From positions 1 through 64,000 of the forward strand of contig JBDZUM010000004.1 in assembly GCA_040255215.1 (NCBI GenBank): DNA of 64,000 nucleotides. The letters are read 5' to 3'. Positions 33,533 through 44,342 of the stretch are shown one piece after another. The notes below the pieces were generated by a model, which did no database searches, was not told where the DNA came from, and worked only from the letters and a program-made list of their open reading frames with translations. Source of the stretch: JAQSWP01 sp040255215. Lineage in GTDB: Bacteria; Pseudomonadota; Alphaproteobacteria; Reyranellales; JAQSWP01. Within the stretch, counting starts at the first letter, position 1, and each line of letters opens with the position of its first letter. The translations under genes were made by a program, and so were the position numbers.

Positions 33533-33778
33533 CTATTCGTCGCCCGGCTTGTCGCCGTCGAACAGCTGCACGGGGGTGACGGGCATGATGGTCGAGATCG
33601 CGTGCTTGTAGACAAGCTGCGAATGCCCGTCCCGGCGCAGCAGCACCGAGAAATTGTCGAACCAGGTGACGATGCCCTGGAGCTTGACGCCATTGACCAG
33701 AAAAATGGTCACCGGGGTCTTGTTCTTGCGCAGGTAGTTGAGAAACACATCCTGCACGTTCTGCGACTTGTCGCTCAT
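33533..33778 (-). CDS. hfq: RNA chaperone Hfq
   Basis: An 81-residue Sm-like protein with the Sm1 segment QDVFLNYLRKNKTPVTIFL and the Sm2 motif YKHAISTIMP. It forms a hexamer that pairs small RNAs with mRNAs. Its neighbours trkA and hflX are the usual ones in alphaproteobacteria. Its stop (TAG) is in frame with hflX. Confidence 0.98.
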   Translation of the reverse strand: MSDKSQNVQDVFLNYLRKNKTPVTIFLVNGVKLQGIVTWFDNFSVLLRRDGHSQLVYKHAISTIMPVTPVQLFDGDKPGDE

Positions 33779-33856
33779 GTTCTTGGTCCCTCGGTTCTAG
33801 GGCGCACAGGCCCGCTTGGCGCTCGGGCGTGCCCAGGAACAGGGGCCGCCGTCGAC

Positions 33857-33877
33857 GTTGCACTGCAACATAATATA
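33857..33877 (-). promoter_or_regulatory. Palindrome and -10-like sequence upstream of hfq
   Basis: A 13-bp perfect palindrome GTTGCA-C-TGCAAC (33857-33869) lies just downstream of a TATATT -10 candidate on the minus strand (33872-33877), about 80 bp before hfq. A protein operator at the transcript start is possible. Confidence 0.35.
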
Positions 33878-33885
33878 GGAGCGCC

Positions 33886-34539
33886 TCAGCGTTTTACGAG
33901 AGCTTTCAATTGAAATAGATCGGACGCGTGCAAAACCGGTGGAAAAGCCGGGAATTCGCCGGATTTCGGCGCTTCGCGCCGCACCAGGACCGGCGTGCAG
34001 CCGGCATGGTGGGCGCATTCGAGATCGATATCTGTGTCGCCGACGAACCACACGTCCGGCCCGGCGACGATGCCCAGCCCTTCCAGCGCCATGTGCACCG
34101 GATCGGGCGCCGGCTTGTCGCGCGGGGCATCGGTGGCGCCGACGACGCGATGGAAATGCCGGTTCCAGCCCAGATGCTCGGCTTCGAGCCGCAGATAGGG
34201 TCCGGTCTTGTTGCTGACGACGCCCAGCGAAATCCCGCCGTCGCTGGCGTGCTGCAGCAGCTCGTCGGCGCCAGGCAGCGCCCGCAACTCGCGCAGATGC
34301 ACTTCCTCGAAGGCGCGGAAGAAAATCTGCCGCGCTTCCTCCCAGCGCTCGCCGAACATCACCGGAAAGGCGTCGCGCAGGGATTGGCGCACCTTGATAT
34401 GCGCCTCCTCGAGCGTCCACGGCGTCACGCCCATGGCGATCTGCGCCGCATTCAGGGCGGCATGGATGGTCGGGAAGGAATCGACCAGCGTGTTGTCCCA
34501 GTCGAACAGGATGGCGCGCGGACGCGGCAGCGGCGCCAT
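33886..34539 (-). CDS. HAD-superfamily hydrolase (phosphoglycolate-phosphatase-like)
   Basis: A 217-residue HAD phosphatase with motif I FDWDNTLVDS, motif II VVSNKTG, the conserved Lys in DKPAPDP and motif IV GDTDIDLE. The motif I residue after DWD is N rather than G, as in some Gph-like proteins. The start overlaps the aminotransferase stop by 1 base (ATGA). The substrate is unknown; phosphoglycolate is a reasonable guess. Confidence 0.88.
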   Translation of the reverse strand: MAPLPRPRAILFDWDNTLVDSFPTIHAALNAAQIAMGVTPWTLEEAHIKVRQSLRDAFPVMFGERWEEARQIFFRAFEEVHLRELRALPGADELLQHASDGGISLGVVSNKTGPYLRLEAEHLGWNRHFHRVVGATDAPRDKPAPDPVHMALEGLGIVAGPDVWFVGDTDIDLECAHHAGCTPVLVRREAPKSGEFPAFPPVLHASDLFQLKALVKR

Positions 34540-35402
34540 CAGGATGCCTCGGCCACCACCTGATCGAGGTAGTCGACGTAGAAATCGCGCAGCCGTGTGG
34601 CGACGAGCCCCGGCCGGCCGTCGCCGACGGGCTCGCCGTCGATGCTGACGATCGGCAGCACGAACGAGGTGGTGCTGGTGAGGAAGGCTTCGGATGCTTC
34701 CTTCGCCTCCTCGACCGTGAAAGGCCGCTCGACGATCTTCATCTGCGCGTCGCGGGCCAGGCGGATGACGGCCTGGCGGGTGATGCCGTTGAGAATAGCG
34801 TCCGAGGCGTCGCGGGTGACGATCTCGCCGTCCTTGGTCACGATCCAGGCGTTGGTCGAACTGCCTTCGGTGACGCAGCCCTCCTCGTCGACCTGCCAGG
34901 CCTCGTAGGCGCCGGATTCCTTGGCCTGCTGCTTGGCGAGCACGTTGGGCAGCAGTGCCACCGACTTGATGTCGCAGCGCTCCCAGCGAATGTCCGGGAC
35001 GGTGATGACGCCGACTCCGGTCTTCGCCGCTGGATGCGCCAGCGATTGCTGCCGGGCGGTGATGACCAGCGCCGGCCGCGCGCCGACGGGAAACCCGTGC
35101 TCGCGCCGGGAAACGCCGCGGGTGATCTGCACGTACACGATGCCGTTGCGGATGCGGTTGCGCGCCACCACCTCGCGCATCAGCACCGGCAGCACCGAGG
35201 GCGCCACCGGCCACAGGATCGACAACTCGCGCAATGAGCGGTCGAGCCGCACCAGATGCCCCTCCTCGTCGATCAGCTTGCCGCCATAGACCGCGATCAC
35301 CTCGTAGACGCCGTCGGCGAACTGGTAGCCGCGGTCCTCGATATGCACCGAAGCGCCGCGATGCGGCAGGTAGCGTCCATTAACGTAGGCGATGCGCGAC
35401 AT
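34539..35402 (-). CDS. dat: D-amino-acid transaminase (class IV PLP enzyme)
   Basis: A fold-type IV aminotransferase of 287 residues with PLP Lys in DIKSVALLPN and the conserved EGSSTNAWIV phosphate-binding loop. D-alanine transaminases make D-Glu and D-Ala for the cell wall; branched-chain or aminodeoxychorismate lyase relatives are less likely given the N-terminal VNGRYLPHRGASVHIEDRG. It lies between trkA and the HAD gene, the common alphaproteobacterial order. Confidence 0.9.
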   Translation of the reverse strand: MSRIAYVNGRYLPHRGASVHIEDRGYQFADGVYEVIAVYGGKLIDEEGHLVRLDRSLRELSILWPVAPSVLPVLMREVVARNRIRNGIVYVQITRGVSRREHGFPVGARPALVITARQQSLAHPAAKTGVGVITVPDIRWERCDIKSVALLPNVLAKQQAKESGAYEAWQVDEEGCVTEGSSTNAWIVTKDGEIVTRDASDAILNGITRQAVIRLARDAQMKIVERPFTVEEAKEASEAFLTSTTSFVLPIVSIDGEPVGDGRPGLVATRLRDFYVDYLDQVVAEAS

Positions 35403-35412
35403 CGCAAAAACC

Positions 35413-36789
35413 CTAGAAGTATTCGAGGCGCACGGCGAACAACCGTTCGACCTTCTTGACGGCGTCCGGCAGCGCGAAGATCACAACGCGATCGCCGAGC
35501 TTGATCACGGTGTCGCCGCGCGGCATGACGATATCGTTGTCGCGCACCACGGCGCCGATGATCGAACCGTCCGGCAGGTCGACCTCGCGCAGCGGCTTGC
35601 CGATCAGGCCCGAGGTCTGCAGCGCCTCGCCTTCGATCACTTCGCCGCAATCGTTGCGCAGCGTGTGCACGCCGCGGATGCGCCCGCGCCGCACCTGTTC
35701 GAGGATGGTCGACACGGTCGAAGCGCGCGGGCTGACCACCGTGTCGACGCCCAGGTTGGGCACCAGCGGCTCGTAGACCGGCTTGTTGACCAGGGTCACG
35801 GCGCGGCCGGCGCCGGTGCGCTTGGCCAGCAGCGAGGCCAGGATGTTGGTCTCGTCGTCGTTGGTGACGGCGACCACCGCCTCGGCCAGCCGTACGCCGG
35901 CTTCTTCGAGAATTTCCGCGTCGAGCCCGTCGCCCTGGATGACCACGGTGCGCTTGAGCGCGCCGGCGACGATCTTGGCGCGCTCGGCCTCGTATTCGAT
36001 CAGCTTGATGTTGGCGCCGGACAGATCGGTTTCCAGCTCCTTGACCAGCGACAGGCCGATATTGCCGCCACCGATCACGACGATACGCCGCGCTTCCTGT
36101 TCTTCGTGACCGAACGCGGCCAGAGCGCGCGTCACCTTGGCGACCGGGGCCACGAAATAGACCTCGTCGCCGGCGACCAGATGGTCCTCGGCGCTGGGCA
36201 CGAAGCCCTTGCCGTTGCGCACCACCAGAGTGACGACGATGTTCAGTTCGGGAAACAGCGAGGTGAGCTGGCGCAGCGGCGTGTCGACCACCGGGCAGTC
36301 CTGGTTGCAGCGCACGCCCACCGCCTGCAACTGGCCTTCGGCCAGCGGAATGACGTCGAAGGCGCCCGGCACGCGCAGGCCCCGGCGAATCGCCTGGGCC
36401 ACCTCGATCTCCGGCGAAATGACGACGTCGATGCCGAGATTGTTGCTGGTGAAGATGTCGGCGTAGATCGGGTCGAGATAGGTCTGGTTGCGGATACGGG
36501 CGATTTTCTTAGGCACCTTGAACAGCGCCCCGGCCACCTGACAGGCGACCATGTTGACCTCGTCGGCGTAGGTCACCGCGATCAGCATGTCGGCGTCGCC
36601 AGTGCCGGCGCGCTCCAGCACGTCGGGATAGGAGGCGAAGCCGGTAATCGCCTGCACGTCGAGCGTGTCTGAGATCTTGCGGATCAGCTCTTCCGACTTG
36701 TCGACGACGACCACGTCGTTGCGCTCGCGGGCCAGCGCCTTGGCGATGTTGTAGCCGACCTGGCCGGCGCCGCAGATCACGACTTTCAT
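35413..36789 (-). CDS. trkA: Trk potassium-uptake regulator TrkA
   Basis: A 458-residue peripheral membrane protein with two RCK_N (NAD-binding) and two RCK_C units. The first nucleotide loop is ICGAGQVGYNIA at the N-terminus, and the second, VIGGGNIGLSL, is near residue 237. It gates the TrkH/G potassium channel, which is not in the window. It lies 21 bp downstream of ntrX, as in most Rhodospirillales. Confidence 0.96.
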   Translation of the reverse strand: MKVVICGAGQVGYNIAKALARERNDVVVVDKSEELIRKISDTLDVQAITGFASYPDVLERAGTGDADMLIAVTYADEVNMVACQVAGALFKVPKKIARIRNQTYLDPIYADIFTSNNLGIDVVISPEIEVAQAIRRGLRVPGAFDVIPLAEGQLQAVGVRCNQDCPVVDTPLRQLTSLFPELNIVVTLVVRNGKGFVPSAEDHLVAGDEVYFVAPVAKVTRALAAFGHEEQEARRIVVIGGGNIGLSLVKELETDLSGANIKLIEYEAERAKIVAGALKRTVVIQGDGLDAEILEEAGVRLAEAVVAVTNDDETNILASLLAKRTGAGRAVTLVNKPVYEPLVPNLGVDTVVSPRASTVSTILEQVRRGRIRGVHTLRNDCGEVIEGEALQTSGLIGKPLREVDLPDGSIIGAVVRDNDIVMPRGDTVIKLGDRVVIFALPDAVKKVERLFAVRLEYF

Positions 36790-36810
36790 GGCTGCTTCCC
36801 GTCCCCGCCG

Positions 36811-38229
36811 CTACTCGGTGCCGGGACCGTTGTTCACCGTGCGCTCGTCGCCGTGGACGCCGAGCGACTTGAGCTTGCGATGCAGGGCCGAGCGCTCCAT
36901 GCCGACGAAGCTGGCGGTGCGCGAGATGTTGCCGCCGAAACGCGTCACCTGGGCGATCAGGTACTCGCGCTCGAAGACTTCGCGCGCCTCGCGCAGCGGC
37001 AGGCGCATGATCTCGCCGCCGCGCTCCCAGCGCAGCACCGAAGGCGTCGACGCGGCGACGTCGTTGGGCAGCATCTCGGTGCGGATCGGCTGCGTCGGGT
37101 CGCCCGGCGCCATGATCAGCAGCCGTTCGATAACGTTGCGCAGCTGGCGCACGTTGCCTGGCCAATCGTAGCCCTGCAGCGCGGTGATGGCGTCGTCGCC
37201 GAGCGTGCGATGCGCCAGACCGCTGCTGTCGGCCACCTGGCGCATCAGTTCGGCGATCAGCGCCGGAATGTCCTCGCGCCGTTCGCGCAGCGGCGGCACC
37301 CGGATCGGCACCACGTTGAGGCGGTAATAGAGATCCTCGCGGAAATTGCCGGCGGCGATTTCGGCCGGCAGATCGCGATTGGTCGAGGCCACGACGCGCA
37401 CGTCGACCTCGACGCGGGTCTTGCCGCCGACGCGGAAGAAAGTCTGTTCCTGCAGGCCGCGCACGATCTTGCCCTGGGTCTCCAGCGGCATGTCGGCGAC
37501 CTCGTCGAGCAGCAAGGTGCCGCCATGGGCCTGCTCGAACAGGCCGATGATGCGGCCGCCCTCGGGCGAGCCGTCCTCGCCCTCCTCGACGCCGAACAAT
37601 TCGATCTCGAGGCGCTCGGGCGCCATGGTGGCGCAGTTCAGCACCACGAACGGTCCGCCGGCGCGCTTGGAATTGGCGTGCAGCATACGCGCCACCACTT
37701 CCTTGCCCGACCCGGCCGGGCCGGTGATCAGCACGCGGCTACCGGTCGGCGCCACGCGTTCGACCGACGCCCGCAAATGCCCGATCACCGAGGAATGGCC
37801 GGTCAGCCCCGTGGCGCCACCGGCACGGGCGCGGAGCTGGGCGTTCTCGCGCCGCAGCCGCGTCGCCTCGATGGCGCGCTGCACGACCAGCAGCAGCCGG
37901 TCGGCCTTGAAGGGCTTTTCGATGAAATCGTAGGCGCCGGCCTTGATGGCGGCGACCGCCGTGTCGATGGTGCCGTGACCGCTGATCATCACCACCGGGG
38001 TCGGCGGATGGTCGCTCTTCAGCATCTCGAGCAGCTGCAAGCCGTCGAGATCGCTGCCCTGCAGCCAGACGTCGAGGATGACCAAGGTCGGCCGGCGATG
38101 GCGGATGGCCTCGATCGCCTCGCCGCTGGAGTTGGCCGCGCGGCAGGTATAGCCCTCGTCCTGCAGGATGCCGCCGATCAGCATGCAGATATCGGCTTCG
38201 TCGTCGACGATCAGTATGTCGTGCGCCAT
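36811..38229 (-). CDS. ntrX: Nitrogen response regulator NtrX
   Basis: Receiver domain (about 1-120) with phosphoacceptor Asp in VILDVWLQ, AAA+ domain (about 140-370) with GPAGSGKE Walker A, and a C-terminal Fis-type HTH. The sigma-54 contact loop GAFTGA is replaced by a divergent acidic sequence (FGVEEGEDG), the known NtrX condition, meaning it probably does not activate sigma-54 by the standard mechanism. It is paired with NtrY immediately upstream. Confidence 0.95.
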   Translation of the reverse strand: MAHDILIVDDEADICMLIGGILQDEGYTCRAANSSGEAIEAIRHRRPTLVILDVWLQGSDLDGLQLLEMLKSDHPPTPVVMISGHGTIDTAVAAIKAGAYDFIEKPFKADRLLLVVQRAIEATRLRRENAQLRARAGGATGLTGHSSVIGHLRASVERVAPTGSRVLITGPAGSGKEVVARMLHANSKRAGGPFVVLNCATMAPERLEIELFGVEEGEDGSPEGGRIIGLFEQAHGGTLLLDEVADMPLETQGKIVRGLQEQTFFRVGGKTRVEVDVRVVASTNRDLPAEIAAGNFREDLYYRLNVVPIRVPPLRERREDIPALIAELMRQVADSSGLAHRTLGDDAITALQGYDWPGNVRQLRNVIERLLIMAPGDPTQPIRTEMLPNDVAASTPSVLRWERGGEIMRLPLREAREVFEREYLIAQVTRFGGNISRTASFVGMERSALHRKLKSLGVHGDERTVNNGPGTE

Positions 38230-38231
38230 GT

Positions 38232-40508
38232 CTAAGCGATCTTCACCGGCGACTGCCTGTCCGTCGCGTTCGAAGCCTGCAGGGCTTCTGCCTGTGCCCG
38301 GCGGAATACCAGGGAAACCCTCGCCCCGCCGCCTTCGCGATCTTCCAGTACCAGATATCCGCCGTGGTCTTCCATAATCTTTTTGACGATCGCCAGGCCC
38401 AGCCCGGTGCCCTTGGCGCGGGTGGTGACGTAGGGTTCGGTCAGCCTGGCGCGGTGTTCGGCCGGCAGGCCGCGGCCGTTGTCCTCGATCTCGATGACGA
38501 CGTTCTCGCCCTCCTCCCGAAGTCGCACCGAGATCGCGCCCGGCGGCAGCACGACGCCCGGCTCCGCCTCGCGCCCCTCGATCGCTTCGGCGGCGTTCTT
38601 CAGCAGGTTGGTCAGCGCCTGGCCGATCTGCCGCCGGTCGATCGGCAACACCAGCCCGTGCTCGGGCATGCTGGTGCTGTATTCGATCTGCGGCTGGGCA
38701 TTGCGCTGCAGGAACACCGACTGCAGGCAGATTTCCTTCAACTCTTCCGCCTGCATCACCGGACGCGGCATGCGGGCGAAGGAGGAGAACTCGTCGACCA
38801 TGCGGCCGATATCGCCGACCTGGCGGATGATCGTATCGGTGCAGACGGCGAAGGTTTCAGGATCCTCGACGATCTGCCGGCTGTACTTGCGCTTCAGCCG
38901 CTCGGCGGAAAGCTGGATCGGGGTCAGCGGGTTCTTGATCTCGTGCGCGATGCGGCGGGCGACGTCGGCCCAGGCCGCCTTGCGCTGCGCCGACAGCAGC
39001 TCGGTGATGTCGTCGAACGTGACGACGAAGCCCTCGATGTGTTCGCTGCCCTCGGCGCCGGAGAATTTCTCGACCGCCACCCGCGTCAGCAGGGTCATGG
39101 TCTCGCCGCGGCGGCGGAACTCGATTTCCTCCTGCACGATGCGGGTCGGCCGCAGCCGGCCGAGATCGAGCAGCCCGCCGATCTCCGGCAGGCGATCCGA
39201 CAGCAGACTGCCGACCAGCGCCTGCTGCTGCACGTCGAGCAGGTCGAGCGCGGCGCGATTGGCGAGCTCCACCCTGCCCTGGTCGTCCAGGCTGACGACC
39301 GCGGCGCTGACGCCCGACAGCACCGCCTCGATCAGCCGTCGCCGTTCGTCGATCTGGTTGTTGGCGTCGATCAGCTCGCGGCGCTGGTCGCCGAGCTGCG
39401 CGGTCATGCGGTTGAAGGCGCGGCCCAGCATGCCGAGCTCGTTGCCGGCCTCGGTGTCCTCCACCCGCACCTGCAGGTCGCCGCCGCGCACCCGCTCGGC
39501 GGCCCCGATCAGCGCGCTGATCGGCCGCGACAGGCGCTCGGCATAGACCAGCGCGATCCAGACGGCGGCCAGCAGCAGCACCAGCATGATGATGACGAAG
39601 ATTCCGGCGACGCGGATTTGCGCCTCGGTCTGTTGGTTGTCCAGGCGGTCGTAATAGCGGACGATGTCGCGGATGCGGTTGACGTCGCCCAGCAGCCGCG
39701 AATCGACCCGCTGGCTGACGTAAAGGAACACCGATTCCTCGGGGTAGATCAGCAGCAGGGCGCTGATCCGGTCTTCGCGACCGCGCGCCATCAGAAGCGG
39801 TACGCCGCTCATGGCCGTACGCAGATCGGTCAGCGACGGCCGCACGTATTCGGCGTCGACGTTGATCGAACGGCCGCGGGCGATGGGCGAACCGAGGCGG
39901 TCGATGACGGCCACTTCCGACAGGTCGGTCCGCGCCGCAAAGAGGTTGAGCAGCTGGGTCAGGCGATTGTGGTTCAGGAGTATGTCGGGCCCTTCGCTGC
40001 TCAGTTCGAACGCCATCGGCACGATGCTCTGCTCGAAATTGCGCTGGCGCTCGCGCAAATACGCGTCGGTGACGTTGAGCGCGTTGTCGAGCGAGGAGCG
40101 CACGCGGTCGTTGAACCATTCCTGCAGGCTGGCATTGATCGTGTAGCCGGCGAAGGTCGCGACCAGCACAGTCGGTCCGACCGCCATCATGACGAACAGC
40201 AGCACCATACGGACGTGCAGGCGGGCGCCGGCCGCGCCACGCCGGCGGGCGGCGAAGGTCATGGCGAGGCGCGCGGCAATCATGCCGGCCAGCAGCACCA
40301 CGACGGCGAGATCCGTCCACAGCAGCACCGGCAGGACCTGCGAGCGCGGGAACGTTTCGGACATGATGCCGGTGAACACGGCATAAGTGGCGCCGCCCGC
40401 CAGGACCGCGATGACGCCGACCACCACGGTGCCGGCGGTTCCGAACGCGATGCGTACGGCCCTGCGCAGAAAGACATACGCCGGCGAAACCGGCGTGGCG
40501 ATGGTCAT
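38232..40508 (-). CDS. ntrY: Membrane sensor histidine kinase NtrY
   Basis: A 758-residue kinase with N-terminal membrane segments, a long periplasmic sensor region (about 115-280), HAMP, PAS, HisKA (phospho-His in RRIAHEIKNPLTP) and HATPase (NGRGLP, GTGLGLAIVKKI). It phosphorylates NtrX and, in some species, NtrC. The ATG at 40508 (GGGAGAG upstream) is preferred to 40559. The gene is 2 bp from ntrX. Confidence 0.95.
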   Translation of the reverse strand: MTIATPVSPAYVFLRRAVRIAFGTAGTVVVGVIAVLAGGATYAVFTGIMSETFPRSQVLPVLLWTDLAVVVLLAGMIAARLAMTFAARRRGAAGARLHVRMVLLFVMMAVGPTVLVATFAGYTINASLQEWFNDRVRSSLDNALNVTDAYLRERQRNFEQSIVPMAFELSSEGPDILLNHNRLTQLLNLFAARTDLSEVAVIDRLGSPIARGRSINVDAEYVRPSLTDLRTAMSGVPLLMARGREDRISALLLIYPEESVFLYVSQRVDSRLLGDVNRIRDIVRYYDRLDNQQTEAQIRVAGIFVIIMLVLLLAAVWIALVYAERLSRPISALIGAAERVRGGDLQVRVEDTEAGNELGMLGRAFNRMTAQLGDQRRELIDANNQIDERRRLIEAVLSGVSAAVVSLDDQGRVELANRAALDLLDVQQQALVGSLLSDRLPEIGGLLDLGRLRPTRIVQEEIEFRRRGETMTLLTRVAVEKFSGAEGSEHIEGFVVTFDDITELLSAQRKAAWADVARRIAHEIKNPLTPIQLSAERLKRKYSRQIVEDPETFAVCTDTIIRQVGDIGRMVDEFSSFARMPRPVMQAEELKEICLQSVFLQRNAQPQIEYSTSMPEHGLVLPIDRRQIGQALTNLLKNAAEAIEGREAEPGVVLPPGAISVRLREEGENVVIEIEDNGRGLPAEHRARLTEPYVTTRAKGTGLGLAIVKKIMEDHGGYLVLEDREGGGARVSLVFRRAQAEALQASNATDRQSPVKIA

Positions 40509-40574
40509 GCGGGCGTCTCTCCCGGCCGCTGCGACTGTCCAAAATGGCAGCCGGTCCAAGGCGGTAGCGCCAGT

Positions 40575-42022
<1,448 letters not shown>

Positions 42023-42026
<4 letters not shown>

Positions 42027-43165
42027 GCATGCCTGCCCGATCCCTCGCCGGCGCGCCCGCGCCGGCCCGTTTCCGAATAGACCGGCAGCATTACGTTGAA
42101 GACCGTGCGCCGGGGTTCGCTGTCGAATTCGATGACGCCGCCATGGTCGTTGACGATCTTCGCCACCAGCGCCAGCCCCAGGCCACGGCCGTTCGGCTTG
42201 CTGGTGATGAAGGCGTCGAACAGATGCGGCCGCAGCTCGTCGGAAATGCCGGGGCCGTTGTCCGTCACCTGCACCGACAGCGGCAGGTGGACGCGCTGGC
42301 GCGTGCCGGGCAGCGCCAGCCGCACGCCCTGGCGATAGGCCGTCGACAGCACGATTTCAGCGCCCGGATCGGGGTTCGCCTCGGAAGCGTTTTTCACGAG
42401 ATTGAGGAAAACCTGCACCAGCTGGTCGCGATTGCCGAACACCGCCGGCAGCGACGGATCGTAGGTCTCGACGAAACGTACGTGCCGGCCGAAGCCGTTC
42501 TGCGCCACCTTGCGGACGTGTCCCAGCACCTGATGGATGTTGACCGGTTCTCGTTCGATCGGCCGGCCGTCGGCGAACTCCTCCATGCGGTCGACCAGCG
42601 CGCAGATGCGGTCGGTTTCCTCGCAGATCAATTGGGTCAGCTCGCGATCGGCGTCGGGCACGTATTGCTCGAGCAGCTGCGCGGCGCCGCGAATGCCCGA
42701 CAGCGGATTCTTCACCTCGTGCGCCAGCATCGCCGCCATGGCGGTGACCGAACGGGCGGCGTTGCGGTGGAAGAGCTGCTGGTCGATCTTGCGCGCGATC
42801 GAGGATTCCCGCAGCACGATCGCCGTATTGCCCTCGCCGTCCGAGATCGGGCAAAGATGCAGCGAGGCGAAACGGCTGCCAATGCGCGGCGAGGACAGGG
42901 TGACGCCGTTCTCCGCCACTGTGGCGCCGCTTTGCGCCACCTGGTCGAGCAGCGCGAAAAGCGGCGAATCGGCCGGTACGAATTCGCGCAGGTCGTGGCC
43001 GATCATCAGGGTCAGGCCGGTGCCGAAGAACTGCTCGGCGGCGGGATTGGCATATTCGATGACGGCGTCGCGATCGACGACGATCACCGCATCGGCAAGC
43101 GCCCCAAGGATCGACGCCGTCTGCAGCCCCTTTGACTTCGAATTCAGCGCTGCACCCGGCGGCAT
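42023..43165 (-). CDS. ntrB: Nitrogen sensor kinase/phosphatase NtrB
   Basis: A cytosolic kinase of 380 residues with a PAS domain (about 20-120), HisKA (AMLAHEVKNPLSGIRG) and HATPase (NGPGI, GRGLGLALVAKI). It phosphorylates or dephosphorylates NtrC under PII control. The ATG at 43165 lies 5 bp past the dusB stop, and upstream frame extensions are shadows of dusB. Confidence 0.96.
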
Positions 43166-43169
43166 GGCG

Positions 43170-44174
43170 TCAGGCCGCCTGCCGTTCGATCGCCGGCAGG
43201 AAGAAGCCAGCCAGGTGCCGGCGGACTTCCTGCGGATCGGAGAGCCGGTTGACGGTGGCGCGGAACCCTGCCGCGTCGGGAAGCCCCTTGGAATACCAGC
43301 CGAGATGCTTGCGCGCCATGCGTACGCCGGTCTCGATCCCGTAATGGTCGAGCATGTCCTCGTAATGGCCGAGCACGATGCCGTATTGCTGCGCCAGGCT
43401 GGGGTCCGGCAGCCGTTCGCCGGTGCGCAGGAACGTGGCGACCTGCTGCAGGAACCACGGCCGCCCGTAGGCGCCGCGGCCGACCATGACGCCGTCGGCA
43501 CCGGATTGGCGCAGCGCCTCGGCCGCGTCATCGACGCCGACGATGTCGCCGTTGACGATCACCGGAATCTTCACCGCTTCCTTGACCTGGCGGACGAAGG
43601 CCCAATCCGCCCTGCCCTCGTAGAACTGGCAGCGCGTGCGGCCATGAACGGTCACCAGCTTGATGCCCGACTGCTCGGCGATGCGGGCCAGCGCCGGCGC
43701 GTTGCGGTTCTTCTCGTCCCAGCCCGTGCGCATCTTGAGGGTCACCGGAACCTTCACGGCGTTGACGGTCGCCTCGAGAATGCGCGCGGCATGGCATTCG
43801 TCGCGCATCAGCGCCGAGCCGGCGTGGCCGTTGACGACCTTCTTCACCGGGCAACCGAAATTGATGTCGATGATGGCCGCGCCGCGATCCTCGTTCAGAC
43901 GCGCCGCTTCGGCCATCACCGCCGGCTCGCAGCCGGCGAGCTGCACCGACATGGGAAACTCTTCGGCGCAATTGCTGGCCATCTTCATCGTGCGCTTGGT
44001 GGCGCGGATCATCGCCTCGCTGGCGATCATTTCGGACACGACCAGACCGGCGCCCGCCCGCTTCACCAGCCGGCGGAACGGCATATCGGTGACGCCCGAC
44101 ATCGGCGCCAGGATCACGGGATCGGCCAAAGTGACCGGTCCAATGGATATGCTATTTTCTTGTGCAGTTTTCAT
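43170..44174 (-). CDS. dusB: tRNA-dihydrouridine synthase DusB (NifR3)
   Basis: A flavin-dependent TIM-barrel enzyme of 334 residues that reduces specific uridines in tRNA. Motifs are APMSGVTDMPFR near the N-terminus and the catalytic Cys in NFGCPVKKV. nifR3-ntrBC is the classic alphaproteobacterial operon. The inner ATG (44174) is used, preceded by a weak TTGAG; the ATG at 44222 is possible. The 168-bp gap to ispDF must hold divergent promoters. Confidence 0.95.
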   Translation of the reverse strand: MKTAQENSISIGPVTLADPVILAPMSGVTDMPFRRLVKRAGAGLVVSEMIASEAMIRATKRTMKMASNCAEEFPMSVQLAGCEPAVMAEAARLNEDRGAAIIDINFGCPVKKVVNGHAGSALMRDECHAARILEATVNAVKVPVTLKMRTGWDEKNRNAPALARIAEQSGIKLVTVHGRTRCQFYEGRADWAFVRQVKEAVKIPVIVNGDIVGVDDAAEALRQSGADGVMVGRGAYGRPWFLQQVATFLRTGERLPDPSLAQQYGIVLGHYEDMLDHYGIETGVRMARKHLGWYSKGLPDAAGFRATVNRLSDPQEVRRHLAGFFLPAIERQAA

Positions 44175-44342
44175 GTTGCTCAATTCTTGGTCATTTATGG
44201 CCGATTTCGTTTCGGCCTGCAAAGGAAATGTTGCACCGCACCCGGGCCGTTTCCTCTATCCGCTACCGGGCCGGATTTCCACCGTTTCCGCCCGGTCTCA
44301 TGCTAAACCCGCCGGGGTTTCTCCTCAGCCTGGTTCGGTGCC

